From positions 622,501 through 686,500 of the forward strand of contig JAWQEG010000135.1 of NCBI GenBank assembly GCA_033782935.1: a DNA stretch of 64,000 nucleotides, read 5' to 3'. The stretch comes from Petrolisthes cinctipes (taxonomy: Eukaryota; Arthropoda; Malacostraca; Decapoda; Porcellanidae). Every line of letters begins with the position of its first letter. Within the stretch, counting starts at the first letter, position 1. Below the pieces are notes generated by a model. The model worked only from the letters and a program-made list of their open reading frames with translations. It was not told where the DNA came from and did no database searches. Shown here one piece after another: positions 44,377 through 54,493 of this stretch. The translations under genes and the position numbers were made by a program.

Positions 44377-45824
44377 TTAAGTTATAAAGTTTTTATAGTG
44401 CTGTATACATACTGATTCTAATATTCTACGTTTCTTGAAATTGTTGCACTTAATTATCATTTTACTAGAATTCCAATCAATACAGTGGTTGTTGTCATAT
44501 GCATGGACAAAGTTAGCATTATTTGTGTTACAATTCGTCATATCTCGTTTATGTTCTTTCATTCTAACATCTAAAGATCTCCCAGTTTCACCTTTATAAA
44601 CTAAGTCACAGTCTTTGCAAGGAATTTTGTATACTCCTGCTTGGGGCTGAACAGTGGCATTATTTCTTACAAGAGTAGTTTTGATACTAGAAGTATATTT
44701 GAAGGATATGTTTACATCAAGTTCTCTGCTAACTGACTGAATTTCTTCCAGACTTTTTACATAAGGAAGACATAAATAAGTTTCTTTTCGGACTGACATT
44801 TAGGAACATAGAAGGTTTTCCTAGCCTTATAATAAGCTTTTCTGACAAACCAATCAGGATATTTCAAGTTACGAAATATAATCCAAATTTTGTTGTTTTC
44901 TACCTCTAAATTTTTGGGGCTACAAATTCTTAATGCTCTGAGAAACAAGGTAGATATGACAGACATTTTGATAGAATCATTATGATAAGAGAAAAAATGA
45001 ATATACATATCACAATGAGTGTGTTTCCTATAGACAGTGAAAGTAGGGAAGTCATTAATTTTAGTAACCAAAACATCAAGGAAGGGTAGGGACCCATCAA
45101 TTTCCCATTCCATTTTGAAATTGATAGATGGAACCAAGTCATTTAATTTGCAAAAGAAATCTTCAAAATTATTGAGACTGTTGGGCCAAAAGGAGAAAAT
45201 GTCATCTACATACCTATGCCATATTAGATTTGGGGGTGCAAGGTTGGATAATAACTCAGTTTCAAAAAATTCCATATACAAATTACTAAGGATGGGGAAT
45301 AACGGCGACCCCAAAGCATTGCCAAAACGCTGAATGAAGAATTTATCATTAAAAGAAAAAGCATTGGATGAAACACAAAGATTAATTAATTCAAGGAAGG
45401 AAGATATTGGCATACCCATATCTAAATCATAGTCTGGCATTTTCCTACTTAGAAATTCTAATACATCGTTAAGTGGCACTTTAGTGAAGAGTGAATCTAC
45501 ATCAAAATTTACCATTTTTCCATTAGTTAGGTTTAGAGACTTAATTTTATTATTAAAATGTTAGGAATTTTTAATGTGTGAACTTGAGATGCATCCCACT
45601 AATGGTGATAATTTATTGGCTAAGAATGTTGATAATTTGTAGCTAAATGATCCACAGTACGAAACAATGGGGCGAAGAGGAACACCATTCTTATGTGTTT
45701 TGGGTAGACCATATATGTGTGGAAGTTTAGGGTTGACTTGCATGAACCATTTGGCATCGATGTTGGGCACATTATTGAGTAGTTCTTTCACAGTACGGTT
45801 GAACCGGGTGGACAGACACTTTAA
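44377..45824 (-). pseudogene. ORF-B of U18, stop, frameshift and nuclease motif change
   Basis: TAA at 45561-45563 as in U17. A one-base deletion near 44778 lies between the RT and the nuclease. The second nuclease motif reads VYKGETG, losing the YIG isoleucine. Confidence 0.88.
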
Positions 45825-46588
45825 TTAAGGGAGAAGATCTCAACTTTTCATAAGTGGTGACGTCATTTAATAGATTTAACATCTTTTCTTCGTAGTTAAC
45901 TTTATCAAGTATCACAACTGAGTTGCTCTTGTCAGCTTTAGTTATGAAAATGGAATTGTTTTTTCTTAAATTCTCCAAGGCCAAACGAAACCGCCTAGGA
46001 ATGGAATCATAGGAGTTAAAATTATCCAAAAAGCCATTAATTATAAAATCATTAAGGCACGGGAAATTATGCCTTCCATTAAATACAGACGCAACAAAAT
46101 CTAGGGCAATATTTCTACCAGGTTTTAGAGCAAAAGAAAAACCCATAACACCACAGTTGTTCCACTCACTGGCACTGCACAATTCGCTGATGACTCTGTT
46201 GTGTCTAATCCTGGTCTTGTTCACTTCATGGTTACACTTGTTACTGGCTGTCTGAAGTACGGATTCCAACAAATCATCATGAAGGTGTCCTTTGAGAAGT
46301 CGTATGTTACGTCGAAGAAGCCAATACGACTCATCAACTTCTCGTTTTATGCAGGCAACACGCTCAAGTAGAGTGGCACGGGCAACATCAGGAAACGGTG
46401 TAGTCCTCCATCTAAAGAACGGCAAGAAAGACTTAGGGATGACTTGTTTATGGAGTAATTTCAGTTGAAGCTTCTTTTTCTTGACTGCCGTTAATTAAAC
46501 ACTTCTCGTAACGTCGGAAGCAGGAGGTCAGGAACGGGAAAGTCAGCAGGAAGGAGGAGAAGAGGTGGTGTCTGATCGTGGGATCCAT
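45772..46588 (-). pseudogene. ORF-A of U18, deletion and 4-bp insertion
   Basis: The ATG is at 46586-46588. The TTAA insertion is at 46491-46498. The 63-bp in-frame deletion joins at CCCA 46142-46145. Confidence 0.85.
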
Positions 46589-46664
46589 AATGGAGTGGTA
46601 ATTCACAATGACGTGAAGAGCAGCATGCTAAGAAAAACCCCCTTTTTATAGACAAAAAGGATTT

Positions 46665-46710
46665 AATATGGACGTTTCGGAGGCAACTACCTCCCTCTTC
46701 AGCAGTACAG
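46665..46710 (-). ncRNA. Candidate hammerhead ribozyme, U18
   Basis: Reference core. Confidence 0.48.
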
Positions 46711-46901
46711 AGTTGAATGAAACATGAAAGGAAAATAGGCAGCTGACAGGAGGAGGGAGGGATCACGGTGTGTTCTGATGACAGACAACACCTCACCCAA
46801 CCGACCTGACCTGGCCATTCCTCAGGTATCCGACCCTACATCTGGGAGGGATTTGACCACTAGTGCTCTCATTAATGGATCTAGTTTGAGCATACCTTCA
46901 T

Positions 46902-48350
46902 TTAAGTTATAAAGTTTTTATAGTGCTGTATACATACTGATTCTAATATTCTACGTTTCTTGAAATTGTTGCACTTAATTATCATTTTACTAGAATTCCA
47001 ATCAATACAGTGGTTGTTGTCATATGCATGGACAAAGTTAGCATTATTTGTGTTACAATTCGTCATATCTCGTTTATGTTCTTTCATTCTAACATCTAAA
47101 GATCTCCCAGTTTCACCTATATAAACTAAGTCACAGTCTTTGCAAGGAATTTTGTATACTCCTGCTTGGGGCTGAACAGTGGCATTATTTCTTACAAGAG
47201 TAGTTTTGATACTAGAAGTATATTTGAAGGATATGTTTACATCAAGTTCTCTGCTAACTGACTGAATTTCTTCCAGACTTTTTACATAAGGAAGACATAA
47301 ATAAGGTTTCTTTTCGGACTGACATTTAGGAACATAGAAGGTTTTCCTAGCCTTATAATAAGCTTTTCTGACAAACCAATCAGGATATTTCAAGTTACGA
47401 AATATAATCCAAATTTTGTTGTTTTCTACCTCTAAATTTTTGGGGCTACAAATTCTTAATGCTCTGAGAAACAAGGTAGATATGACAGACATTTTGATAG
47501 AATCATTATGATAAGAGAAAAAATGAATATACATATCACAATGAGTGTGTTTCCTATAGACAGTGAAAGTAGGGAAGTCATTAATTTTAGTAACCAAAAC
47601 ATCAAGGAAGGGTAGGGACCCATCAATTTCCCATTCCATTTTGAAATTGATAGATGGAACCAAGTCATTTAATTTGCAAAAGAAATCTTCAAAATTATTG
47701 AGACTGTTGGGCCAAAAGGAGAAAATGTCATCTACATACCTATGCCATATTAGATTTGGGGGTGCAATGTTGGATAATAACTCAGTTTCAAAAAATTCCA
47801 TATACAAATTACTAAGGATGGGGGATAACGGCGACCCCAAAGCATTGCCAAAACGCTGAATAAAGAATTTATCATTAAAAGAAAAAGCATTGGATGAAAC
47901 ACAAAGATTAATTAATTCAAGGAAGGAAGATATTGGCATACCCAAATCTAAATCATAGTCTGGCATTTTCCTACTTAGAAATTCTAATACATCGTTAAGT
48001 GGCACTTTAGTGAAGAGTGAATCTACATCAAAACTTACCATTTTTCCATTAGTTAGGTTTAGAGACTTAATTTTATCATTAAAATGTGAGGAATTTTTAA
48101 TGTGTGAACTTGAGATGCATCCCACTAATGGCGATAATTTATTGGCTAAGAATGTTGATAATTTGTAGCTAAATGATCCACAGTACGAAACAATGGGGCG
48201 AAGAGGAACACCATTCTTATGTGTTTTGGGTAGACCATATATGTGTGGAAGTTTAGGGTTGACTTGCATGAACCATTTGGCATCGATGTTGGGCACATTA
48301 TTGAGTAGTTCTTTCACAGTACGGTTGAACCGGGTGGACAGACACTTTAA
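46902..48350 (-). CDS. ORF-B of U19: PLE RT plus GIY-YIG endonuclease, intact
   Basis: 471 codons from the GTG, ending in FIT. Motif B reads GNALGSPLSP (Met to Leu as in U17 and U18). YVDD, CKDC and VYIG are present. Confidence 0.92.
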   Translation of the reverse strand, partial: LKCLSTRFNRTVKELLNNVPNIDAKWFMQVNPKLPHIYGLPKTHKNGVPLRPIVSYCGSFSYKLSTFLANKLSPLVGCISSSHIKNSSHFNDKIKSLNLTNGKMVSFDVDSLFTKVPLNDVLEFLSRKMPDYDLDLGMPISSFLELINLCVSSNAFSFNDKFFIQRFGNALGSPLSPILSNLYMEFFETELLSNIAPPNLIWHRYVDDIFSFWPNSLNNFEDFFCKLNDLVPSINFKMEWEIDGSLPFLDVLVTKINDFPTFTVYRKHTHCDMYIHFFSYHNDSIKMSVISTLFLRALRICSPKNLEVENNKIWIIFRNLKYPDWFVRKAYYKARKTFYVPKCQSEKKPYLCLPYVKSLEEIQSVSRELDVNISFKYTSSIKTTLVRNNATVQPQAGVYKIPCKDCDLVYIGETGRSLDVRMKEHKRDMTNCNTNNANFVHAYDNNHCIDWNSSKMIIKCNNFKKRRILESVCIQHYKNFIT

Positions 48351-49110
48351 TTAAGGGAGAAGATCTCAACTTTTCATAAGTGGTGACGTCATTTAATAGA
48401 TTTAACATCTTTTCTTCGTAGTTAACTTTATCAAGTATCACAACTGAGTTGCTCTTGTCAGCTTTAGTTATGAAAATGGAGTTGTTTTTTCTTAAATTCT
48501 CCAAGGCCAAACGAAACCGCCTAGGAATGGAATCATAGGAGTTAAAATGATCCAAAAAGCCATTAATTATAAAATCATTAAGGCACGGGAAATTATGCCT
48601 TCCATTAAATACAGACGCAACAAAATCTAGGGCAATATTTCTACCAGGTTTTAGAGCAAAAGAAAAACCCATAACACCACAGTTGTTCCACTCACTGGCA
48701 CTGCACAATTCGCTGATGACTCTGTTGTGTCTAATCCTGGTCTTGTTCACTTCATGGTTACACTTGTTACTGGCTGTCTGAAGTACGGATTCCAACAAAT
48801 CATCATGAAGGTGTCCTTTGAGAAGTCGTATGTTACGTCGAAGAAGCCAATACGACTCATCAACTTCTCGTTTTATGCAGGCAACACGCTCAAGTAGAGT
48901 GGCACGGGCAACATCAGGAAACGGTGTAGTCCTCCATCTAAAGAACGGCAAGAAAGACTTAGGGATGACTTGTTTATGGAGGAATTTCAGTTGAAGCTTC
49001 TTTTTCTTGACTGCCGTTAAACACTTCTCGTAACGTCGGAAGCAGGAGATCAGTAACGGGAAAGTCAGCAGGAAGGAGGAGAAGAGGTGGTGTCTGATCG
49101 TGGGATCCAT
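48298..49110 (-). CDS. ORF-A of U19, open with 21-residue in-frame deletion
   Basis: The ATG is at 49108-49110. The frame is 270 codons because the 63-bp deletion (join at 48668-48671) removes the conserved VNLSS to QVLQL segment. The protein is probably impaired, although the frame survives. Confidence 0.75.
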   Translation of the reverse strand: MDPTIRHHLFSSFLLTFPLLISCFRRYEKCLTAVKKKKLQLKFLHKQVIPKSFLPFFRWRTTPFPDVARATLLERVACIKREVDESYWLLRRNIRLLKGHLHDDLLESVLQTASNKCNHEVNKTRIRHNRVISELCSASEWNNCGVMGFSFALKPGRNIALDFVASVFNGRHNFPCLNDFIINGFLDHFNSYDSIPRRFRLALENLRKNNSIFITKADKSNSVVILDKVNYEEKMLNLLNDVTTYEKLRSSPLIKVSVHPVQPYCERTTQ

Positions 49111-49186
49111 AATGGAGTGGTAATTCACAATGACTTGAAGAGCAGCATGCTAAGAAAAACCCACTTTTTATAGACAAAAAGGATTT

Positions 49187-49232
49187 AATATTCACGTTTC
49201 GGAGGCAACTACCTCCCTCTTCAGCAGTACAG
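49187..49232 (-). ncRNA. Hammerhead-like fold with GUG at the cut site, U19
   Basis: The triplet GUC reads GUG and the next base is A. A hammerhead needs H at position 17, so G should block cleavage. Confidence 0.36.
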
Positions 49233-49432
49233 AGTTGAATGAAACATGAAAGGAAAATAGGCAGCTGACAGGAGGAGGGAGGGACAAGGTGTGTTCTGAT
49301 GACAGACAACACCTCACCTCACCTCACCCAACCGACCTGACCTGGCCATTCCTCAGGGATCCGACCCCACATCTGGGAGGGATTTGACCACTAGTGCTCT
49401 CATTAATGGATCTAGTTTGAGCATACCTTCAT

Positions 49433-50849
49433 TTAAGTTATAAAGATTTTGTAGTGCTGTATACATACTGATTCTAATATTCTACGTTTCTTGAAATTGT
49501 TGCACTTAATTATCATTTTACTAGAATTCCAATCAATACAGTGGTTGATGTCATATGCATGGACAAAGTTAGCATTATTTGTGTTACAATTCGTCATATC
49601 TCGTTTATGTTCTTTCATTCTAACATCTAAAGATCTCCCAGTTTCACCTATATAAACTAAGTCACAGTCTTTGCAAGGAATTTTGTATATTCCTGCTTGG
49701 GGCTGAACAGTGGCATTATTTCTTACAAGAGTAGTTTTGATACTAGAAGTATATTTGAAGGATATGTTTACATCAAGTTCTCTGCTAACTGACTGAATTT
49801 CTTCCAGACTATTTACATAAGGAAGACATAAATAAGGTTTCTTTTCGGACTGACATTTAGGAACATAGAAGGTTTTCCTAGCCTTATAATAAGCTTTTCT
49901 GACAAACCAATCAGGATATTTCAAGTTACGAAATATAATCCAAATTTGTTTTCTACCTCTAAATTTTGGGGGCTACAAATTCTTAATGCTCTGAGAAACA
50001 AGGTAGATATGACAGACATTTTGATAGAATCATTATGATAAGAGAAAATATTAATGTACATATCACAATGAGTGTGTTTCCTATAGACAGTGAAAGTAGG
50101 GAAGTCATTAATTTTAGTAACCAAAACATCAAGGAAGGGTAGGGACCCATCAATTTCCCATTCCATTTTGAAATTGATAGATGAAACCAAGTCATTTAAT
50201 TTGCAAAAGAAATCTTCAAAATTATTGATACTGTTGGGCTAAAAGGAGAAAATGTCATCTACATACCTATGCCATATTAGATTTGGGGGTGCAATGTTGG
50301 ATAATAACTCAGTTTCAAAAAATTCCATATACAAATTACTAAAGATGGGGGATAACGGCGACCCCATAGCATTGCCAAAACGCTGAATGAAGAATTTATC
50401 ATTAAAAGAAAAAGCATTGGATGAAACACAAAGATTAATTAATTCAAGGAAGGAAGATATTGACATACCCAAATCTAAATCATAGTCTGGCATTTTCCTA
50501 CTTAGAAATTCTAATACATCGTTAAGTGGCACTTTAGTGAAGAGTGAATCTACATCAAAACTTACCATTTTTCCATTAGTTAGGTTTAGAGACTTAATTT
50601 TATCATTAAAATGTGTGAACTTGAGATGCATCCCACTAATGGTGATAATTTATTGGCTAAGAATGTTGATAATTTGTAGCTAAATGATCCACAGTACGAA
50701 ACAATGGGGAGAAGAGGAACACCATTCTTATGTGTTTTGGGTAGACCATATATGTGTGGAAGTTTAGGGTTGACTTGCATGAACCATTTGGCATCGATGT
50801 TGAGTAGTTCTTTCACAGTACTGTTGAACCGGGTGGACAGACACTTTAA
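49433..50849 (-). pseudogene. ORF-B of U20, heavily broken
   Basis: Defects: about 4 bp lost near 49945, TAG at 50239-50241 (Trp just after YVDD), 16 bp lost near 50613, and 12 bp lost near 50798 (removes NNVP). GVYKI reads GIYKI, and CKDC and VYIG remain. Confidence 0.88.
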
Positions 50850-51669
50850 TTAAGGGAGAAGATCTCAACTTTTCATAAGTGGTGACGTCATTTAATAGAT
50901 TTAACATCTTTTTTTCGTAGTTAACTTTATTAAGTATCACAACTGAGTTGCTCTTGTCAGCTTTAGTTATGAAAATGGAGTTGTTTTTTCTTAAATTCTC
51001 CAAGGCCAAACGAAACCGCCTAGGAATGGAATCATAGGAGTTAAAATGATCCAAAAAGCCATTGATTATAAAACCATTAAGGCACGGGAAATTATGCCTT
51101 CCATTAAATACAGACGCAACAAAATCTAGGGCAATATTTCTACCAGGTTTTAGAGCAAAAGAAAAACCCAGTTGCAACACTTGATTTTCAATTTCCGATA
51201 GCACATAGGACGACAAATTCACCACTGAGCCCATAACACCACAGTTGTTCCACTCACTGGCACTGCACAATTCGCTGATGACTCTGTTGTGTCTAATCCT
51301 GGTCTTGTTCACTTCATGGTTACACTTGTTACTGGCTGTCTGAAGTACGGATTCCAACAAATCATCATGAAGGTGTCCTTTGAGAAGTCGTATGTTACGT
51401 CGAAGAAGCCAATACGACTCATCAACTTCTCGTTTTATGCAGGCAATACGCTCAAGTAGAGTGGCACGGGCAACATCAGGAAACGGTGTAGTCCTCCATC
51501 TAAAGAACGGCAAGAAAGACTTAGGGATGACTTGTTTATGGAGGAATTTCAGTTGAAGCTTCTTTTTCTTGACTGCCGTTAAACACTTCTCGTAACGTCG
51601 GAAGCAGGTCAGGAACGGGAAAGTCAGCAGGAAGAAGGAGAAGAGGTGGTGTCTGATCGTGGGATCCAT
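50764..51669 (-). CDS. ORF-A of U20, open with altered tail
   Basis: The ATG is at 51667-51669. One residue is missing in LTCFRRYEK (3-bp deletion shared with U24). The 12-bp deletion downstream moves the stop, extending the out-of-frame tail to 50764. RT1 reads ILNKVNYEKK. Confidence 0.75.
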   Translation of the reverse strand: MDPTIRHHLFSFFLLTFPFLTCFRRYEKCLTAVKKKKLQLKFLHKQVIPKSFLPFFRWRTTPFPDVARATLLERIACIKREVDESYWLLRRNIRLLKGHLHDDLLESVLQTASNKCNHEVNKTRIRHNRVISELCSASEWNNCGVMGSVVNLSSYVLSEIENQVLQLGFSFALKPGRNIALDFVASVFNGRHNFPCLNGFIINGFLDHFNSYDSIPRRFRLALENLRKNNSIFITKADKSNSVVILNKVNYEKKMLNLLNDVTTYEKLRSSPLIKVSVHPVQQYCERTTQHRCQMVHASQP

Positions 51670-51745
51670 AATGGAGTGGTAATTCACAATGACGTGAAGA
51701 GCAGCATGCTAAGAAAAACCCACTTTTTATAGACAAAAAGGATTT

Positions 51746-51791
51746 AATATTCACGTTTCGGAGGCAACTACCTCCCTCTTCAGCATTACAG
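51746..51791 (-). ncRNA. Hammerhead-like fold with GUG at the cut site, U20
   Basis: GUG replaces GUC, and the 5' stem I strand reads GUAAUG instead of GUACUG. Confidence 0.35.
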
Positions 51792-51906
51792 AGTTGAATG
51801 AAACATGAAAGGAAAATAGGCAGCTGACAGGAGGAGGGAGGGACAAGGTGTGTTCTGATGACAGACAACACCTCACCTCACCTCACCCAACCGACCTGAC
51901 CATTCC

Positions 51907-53433
51907 TCAGGGATCCGACCCCACATCTGGGAGGGATTTGACCACTAGTGCTCTTATTAATGGATCTAGTTTGAGCATACCTTCATTTAAGTTAAAGTTT
52001 TTATAGTGCTGTATACATACTGATTCTAATATTCTACGTTTCTTGAAATTGTTGCACTTAATTATCATTTTACCAGAATTCCAATCAATACAGTGGTTGT
52101 TGTCATATACATGGACAAAGTTAGCATTATTTGTGTTACAATTCGTCATATCTCGTTTATGTTCTTTCATTCTAACATCTAAAGATCTCCCAGTTTCACC
52201 TATATAAACTAAGTCACAGTCTAAGCTAGGAATTTTGTATACTCCTGCTTGGGGCTGAACAGTGGCATTATTTCTTACAAGAGTAGTTTTGATATTAGAA
52301 GTATATTTGAAGGATATGTTTACATCAAGTTCTCTGCTAACTGACTGAATTTCTTCCAGACTTTTTACATAAGGAAGACATAAATAAGGTTTCTTTTCGG
52401 ACTGACATTTAGGAACAAAGAAGGTTTTCCTAGCCTTATAATAAGCTTTTCTGACAAACCAATCAGGATATTTCAAGTTACGAAATATAATCCAAATTTT
52501 GTTGTTTTCTTCCTCTAAATTTTGGGGGCTACAAATTCTTAATGCTCTGAGAAACAAGGTAGATATGACAGACATTTTGATAGAATCATTATGATAAGAG
52601 AAAAAATGAATGTACATATCACAATGAGTGTGTTTCCTATAGACAGTGAAAGTAGGGAAGTCATTAATTTTAGTAACCAAAACATCAAGGAAGGGTAGGG
52701 ACCCATCAATTTCCCATTCCATTTTGAAATTGATAGATGGAACCAAGTCATTTAATTTGCAAAAGAAATCTTCAAAATTATTGAGACTGTTGGGCCAAAA
52801 GGAGAAAATGTCATCTACATACCTATGCCAAATTAGATTTGGGGGTACAAGGTTGGATAATAACTCAGTTTCAAAAAATTCCATATACAAATTACTAAGG
52901 ATGGGGGATAACGGCGACCCCATAGCATTGCCAAAACGCTGAATGAAGATTTTATCATTAAAAGAAAAAGCATTGGATGAAACACAAAGATTAATTAATT
53001 CAAGGAAGGAAGATATTGGCATACCCAAATCTAAATCATAGTCTGGCATTTTCCTACTTAGAAATTCTAATACATCGTTAAGTGGCACTTTAGTGAAGAG
53101 TGAATCTACATCAAAACTTACCATTTTTCCATTAGTTAGGTTTAGAGACTTAATTTTATCATTAAAATGTGAGGAATTTTTAATGTGTGAACTTGAGATG
53201 CATCCCACTAATGGTGATAATTTATTGGCTAAGAATGTTGATAATTTGTAGCTAAATGATCCACAGTACGAAACAATGGGGCGAAGAGGAACACCATTCT
53301 TATGTGTTTTGGGTAGACCATATATGTGTGGAAGTTTAGGGTTGACTTGCATGAACCATTTGGCATCGATGTTGGGCACATTATTGAGTAGTTCTTTCAC
53401 AGTACGGTTGAACCGGGTGGACAGACACTTTAA
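51907..53433 (-). CDS. ORF-B of U21: PLE RT plus GIY-YIG endonuclease, CxxC changed
   Basis: 497 codons from the GTG, ending VGSDP. The RT motifs are intact, but the nuclease CKDC reads SLDC, losing the first cysteine (residue 392) of the putative zinc ligand set. It also has NDKIFIQ before motif B and LVPPNL before YVDD. Confidence 0.92.
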   Translation of the reverse strand, partial: LKCLSTRFNRTVKELLNNVPNIDAKWFMQVNPKLPHIYGLPKTHKNGVPLRPIVSYCGSFSYKLSTFLANKLSPLVGCISSSHIKNSSHFNDKIKSLNLTNGKMVSFDVDSLFTKVPLNDVLEFLSRKMPDYDLDLGMPISSFLELINLCVSSNAFSFNDKIFIQRFGNAMGSPLSPILSNLYMEFFETELLSNLVPPNLIWHRYVDDIFSFWPNSLNNFEDFFCKLNDLVPSINFKMEWEIDGSLPFLDVLVTKINDFPTFTVYRKHTHCDMYIHFFSYHNDSIKMSVISTLFLRALRICSPQNLEEENNKIWIIFRNLKYPDWFVRKAYYKARKTFFVPKCQSEKKPYLCLPYVKSLEEIQSVSRELDVNISFKYTSNIKTTLVRNNATVQPQAGVYKIPSLDCDLVYIGETGRSLDVRMKEHKRDMTNCNTNNANFVHVYDNNHCIDWNSGKMIIKCNNFKKRRILESVCIQHYKNFNLNEGMLKLDPLIRALVVKSLPDVGSDP

Positions 53434-54256
53434 TTAAGGGAGAAGATCTCAACTTTTCATAAGTGGTGACGTCATTTAATAGATTTAACATCTTTTCTTC
53501 GTAGTTAACTTTATCAAGTATCACAACTGAGTTGCTCTTGTCAGCTTTAGTTATGAAAATGGAGTTGTTTTTTCTTAAATTCTCCAAGGCCAAACGAAAC
53601 CGCCTAGGAATGGAATCATAGGAGTTAAAATGATCCAAAAAGCCATTGATTATAAAACCATTAAGGCACGGGAAATTATGCCTTCCATTAAATACAGACG
53701 CAACAAAATCTAGGGAAATATTTCTACCAGGTTTTAAAGCAAAAGAAAAACCCAGTTGCAACACTTGATTTTCAATTTCCGATAGCACATAGGACGACAA
53801 ATTCACCACTGAGCCCATAACACCACAGTTGTTCCACTCACTGGCACTGCACAATTCGCTGATGACTCTGTTGTGTCTAATCCTGGTCTTGTTCACTTCA
53901 TGGTTACACTTGTTACTGGCTGTCTGAAGTACGGATTCCAACAAATCATCATGAAGGTGTCCTTTGAGAAGTCGTATGTTACGTCGAAGAAGCCAATACG
54001 ACTCATCAACTTCTCGTTTTATGCAGGCAACACGCTCAAGTAGAGTGGCACGGGCAACATCAGGAAACGGTGTAGTCCTCCATCTAAAGAACGGCAAGAA
54101 AGACTTAGGGATGACTTGTTTATGGAGGAATTTCAGTTGAAGCTTCTTTTTCTTGACCGCCGTTAAACACTTCTCGTAACGTCGGAAGCAGGAGGTCAGG
54201 AACGGGAAAGTCAGCAGGAAGGAGGAGAAGAGGTGGTGTCTGATCGTGGGATCCAT
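53381..54256 (-). CDS. ORF-A of U21, intact
   Basis: 291 codons from the ATG at 54254-54256. It has GRNISLD, identical in this region to U22 and U23. Confidence 0.82.
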   Translation of the reverse strand: MDPTIRHHLFSSFLLTFPFLTSCFRRYEKCLTAVKKKKLQLKFLHKQVIPKSFLPFFRWRTTPFPDVARATLLERVACIKREVDESYWLLRRNIRLLKGHLHDDLLESVLQTASNKCNHEVNKTRIRHNRVISELCSASEWNNCGVMGSVVNLSSYVLSEIENQVLQLGFSFALKPGRNISLDFVASVFNGRHNFPCLNGFIINGFLDHFNSYDSIPRRFRLALENLRKNNSIFITKADKSNSVVILDKVNYEEKMLNLLNDVTTYEKLRSSPLIKVSVHPVQPYCERTTQ

Positions 54257-54332
54257 AATGGAGTGGTAATTCACAATGACGTGAAGAGCAGCATGCTAAG
54301 AAAAACCCACTTTTTATAGACCAAAAGCATTT

Positions 54333-54378
54333 AATATGGACGTTTCGGAGGCAACTACCTCCCTCTTCAGCAGTACAG
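54333..54378 (-). ncRNA. Candidate hammerhead ribozyme, U21
   Basis: Reference core. Confidence 0.48.
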
Positions 54379-54493
54379 AGTTGAATGAAACATGAAAGGA
54401 AAATAGGCAGCTGACAGGAGGAGGGAGGGACAAGGTGTGTTCTGATGACAGACAACACCTCACCTCACCTCACCCAACCGACCTGACCATTCC

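Larger units (their letters stand above)
44277..46801 (-). mobile_element. PLE unit U18 (subfamily D, 63-bp deletion)
   Basis: 2525 bp; CTCAC x1 at the U19 junction. Very close to U17. Confidence 0.94.
46802..49332 (-). mobile_element. PLE unit U19 (subfamily D)
   Basis: 2531 bp; CTCAC x3 at the U20 junction. It keeps the 63-bp deletion, lacks the TTAA insertion and has an intact ORF-B. Confidence 0.94.
49333..51891 (-). mobile_element. PLE unit U20 (D/E mosaic, several small deletions)
   Basis: 2559 bp; CTCAC x3 at the U21 junction. The 5' half closely matches U24. Confidence 0.93.
51892..54478 (-). mobile_element. PLE unit U21 (subfamily E)
   Basis: 2587 bp; CTCAC x3 at the U22 junction. 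Both ORFs are open. Confidence 0.95.
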
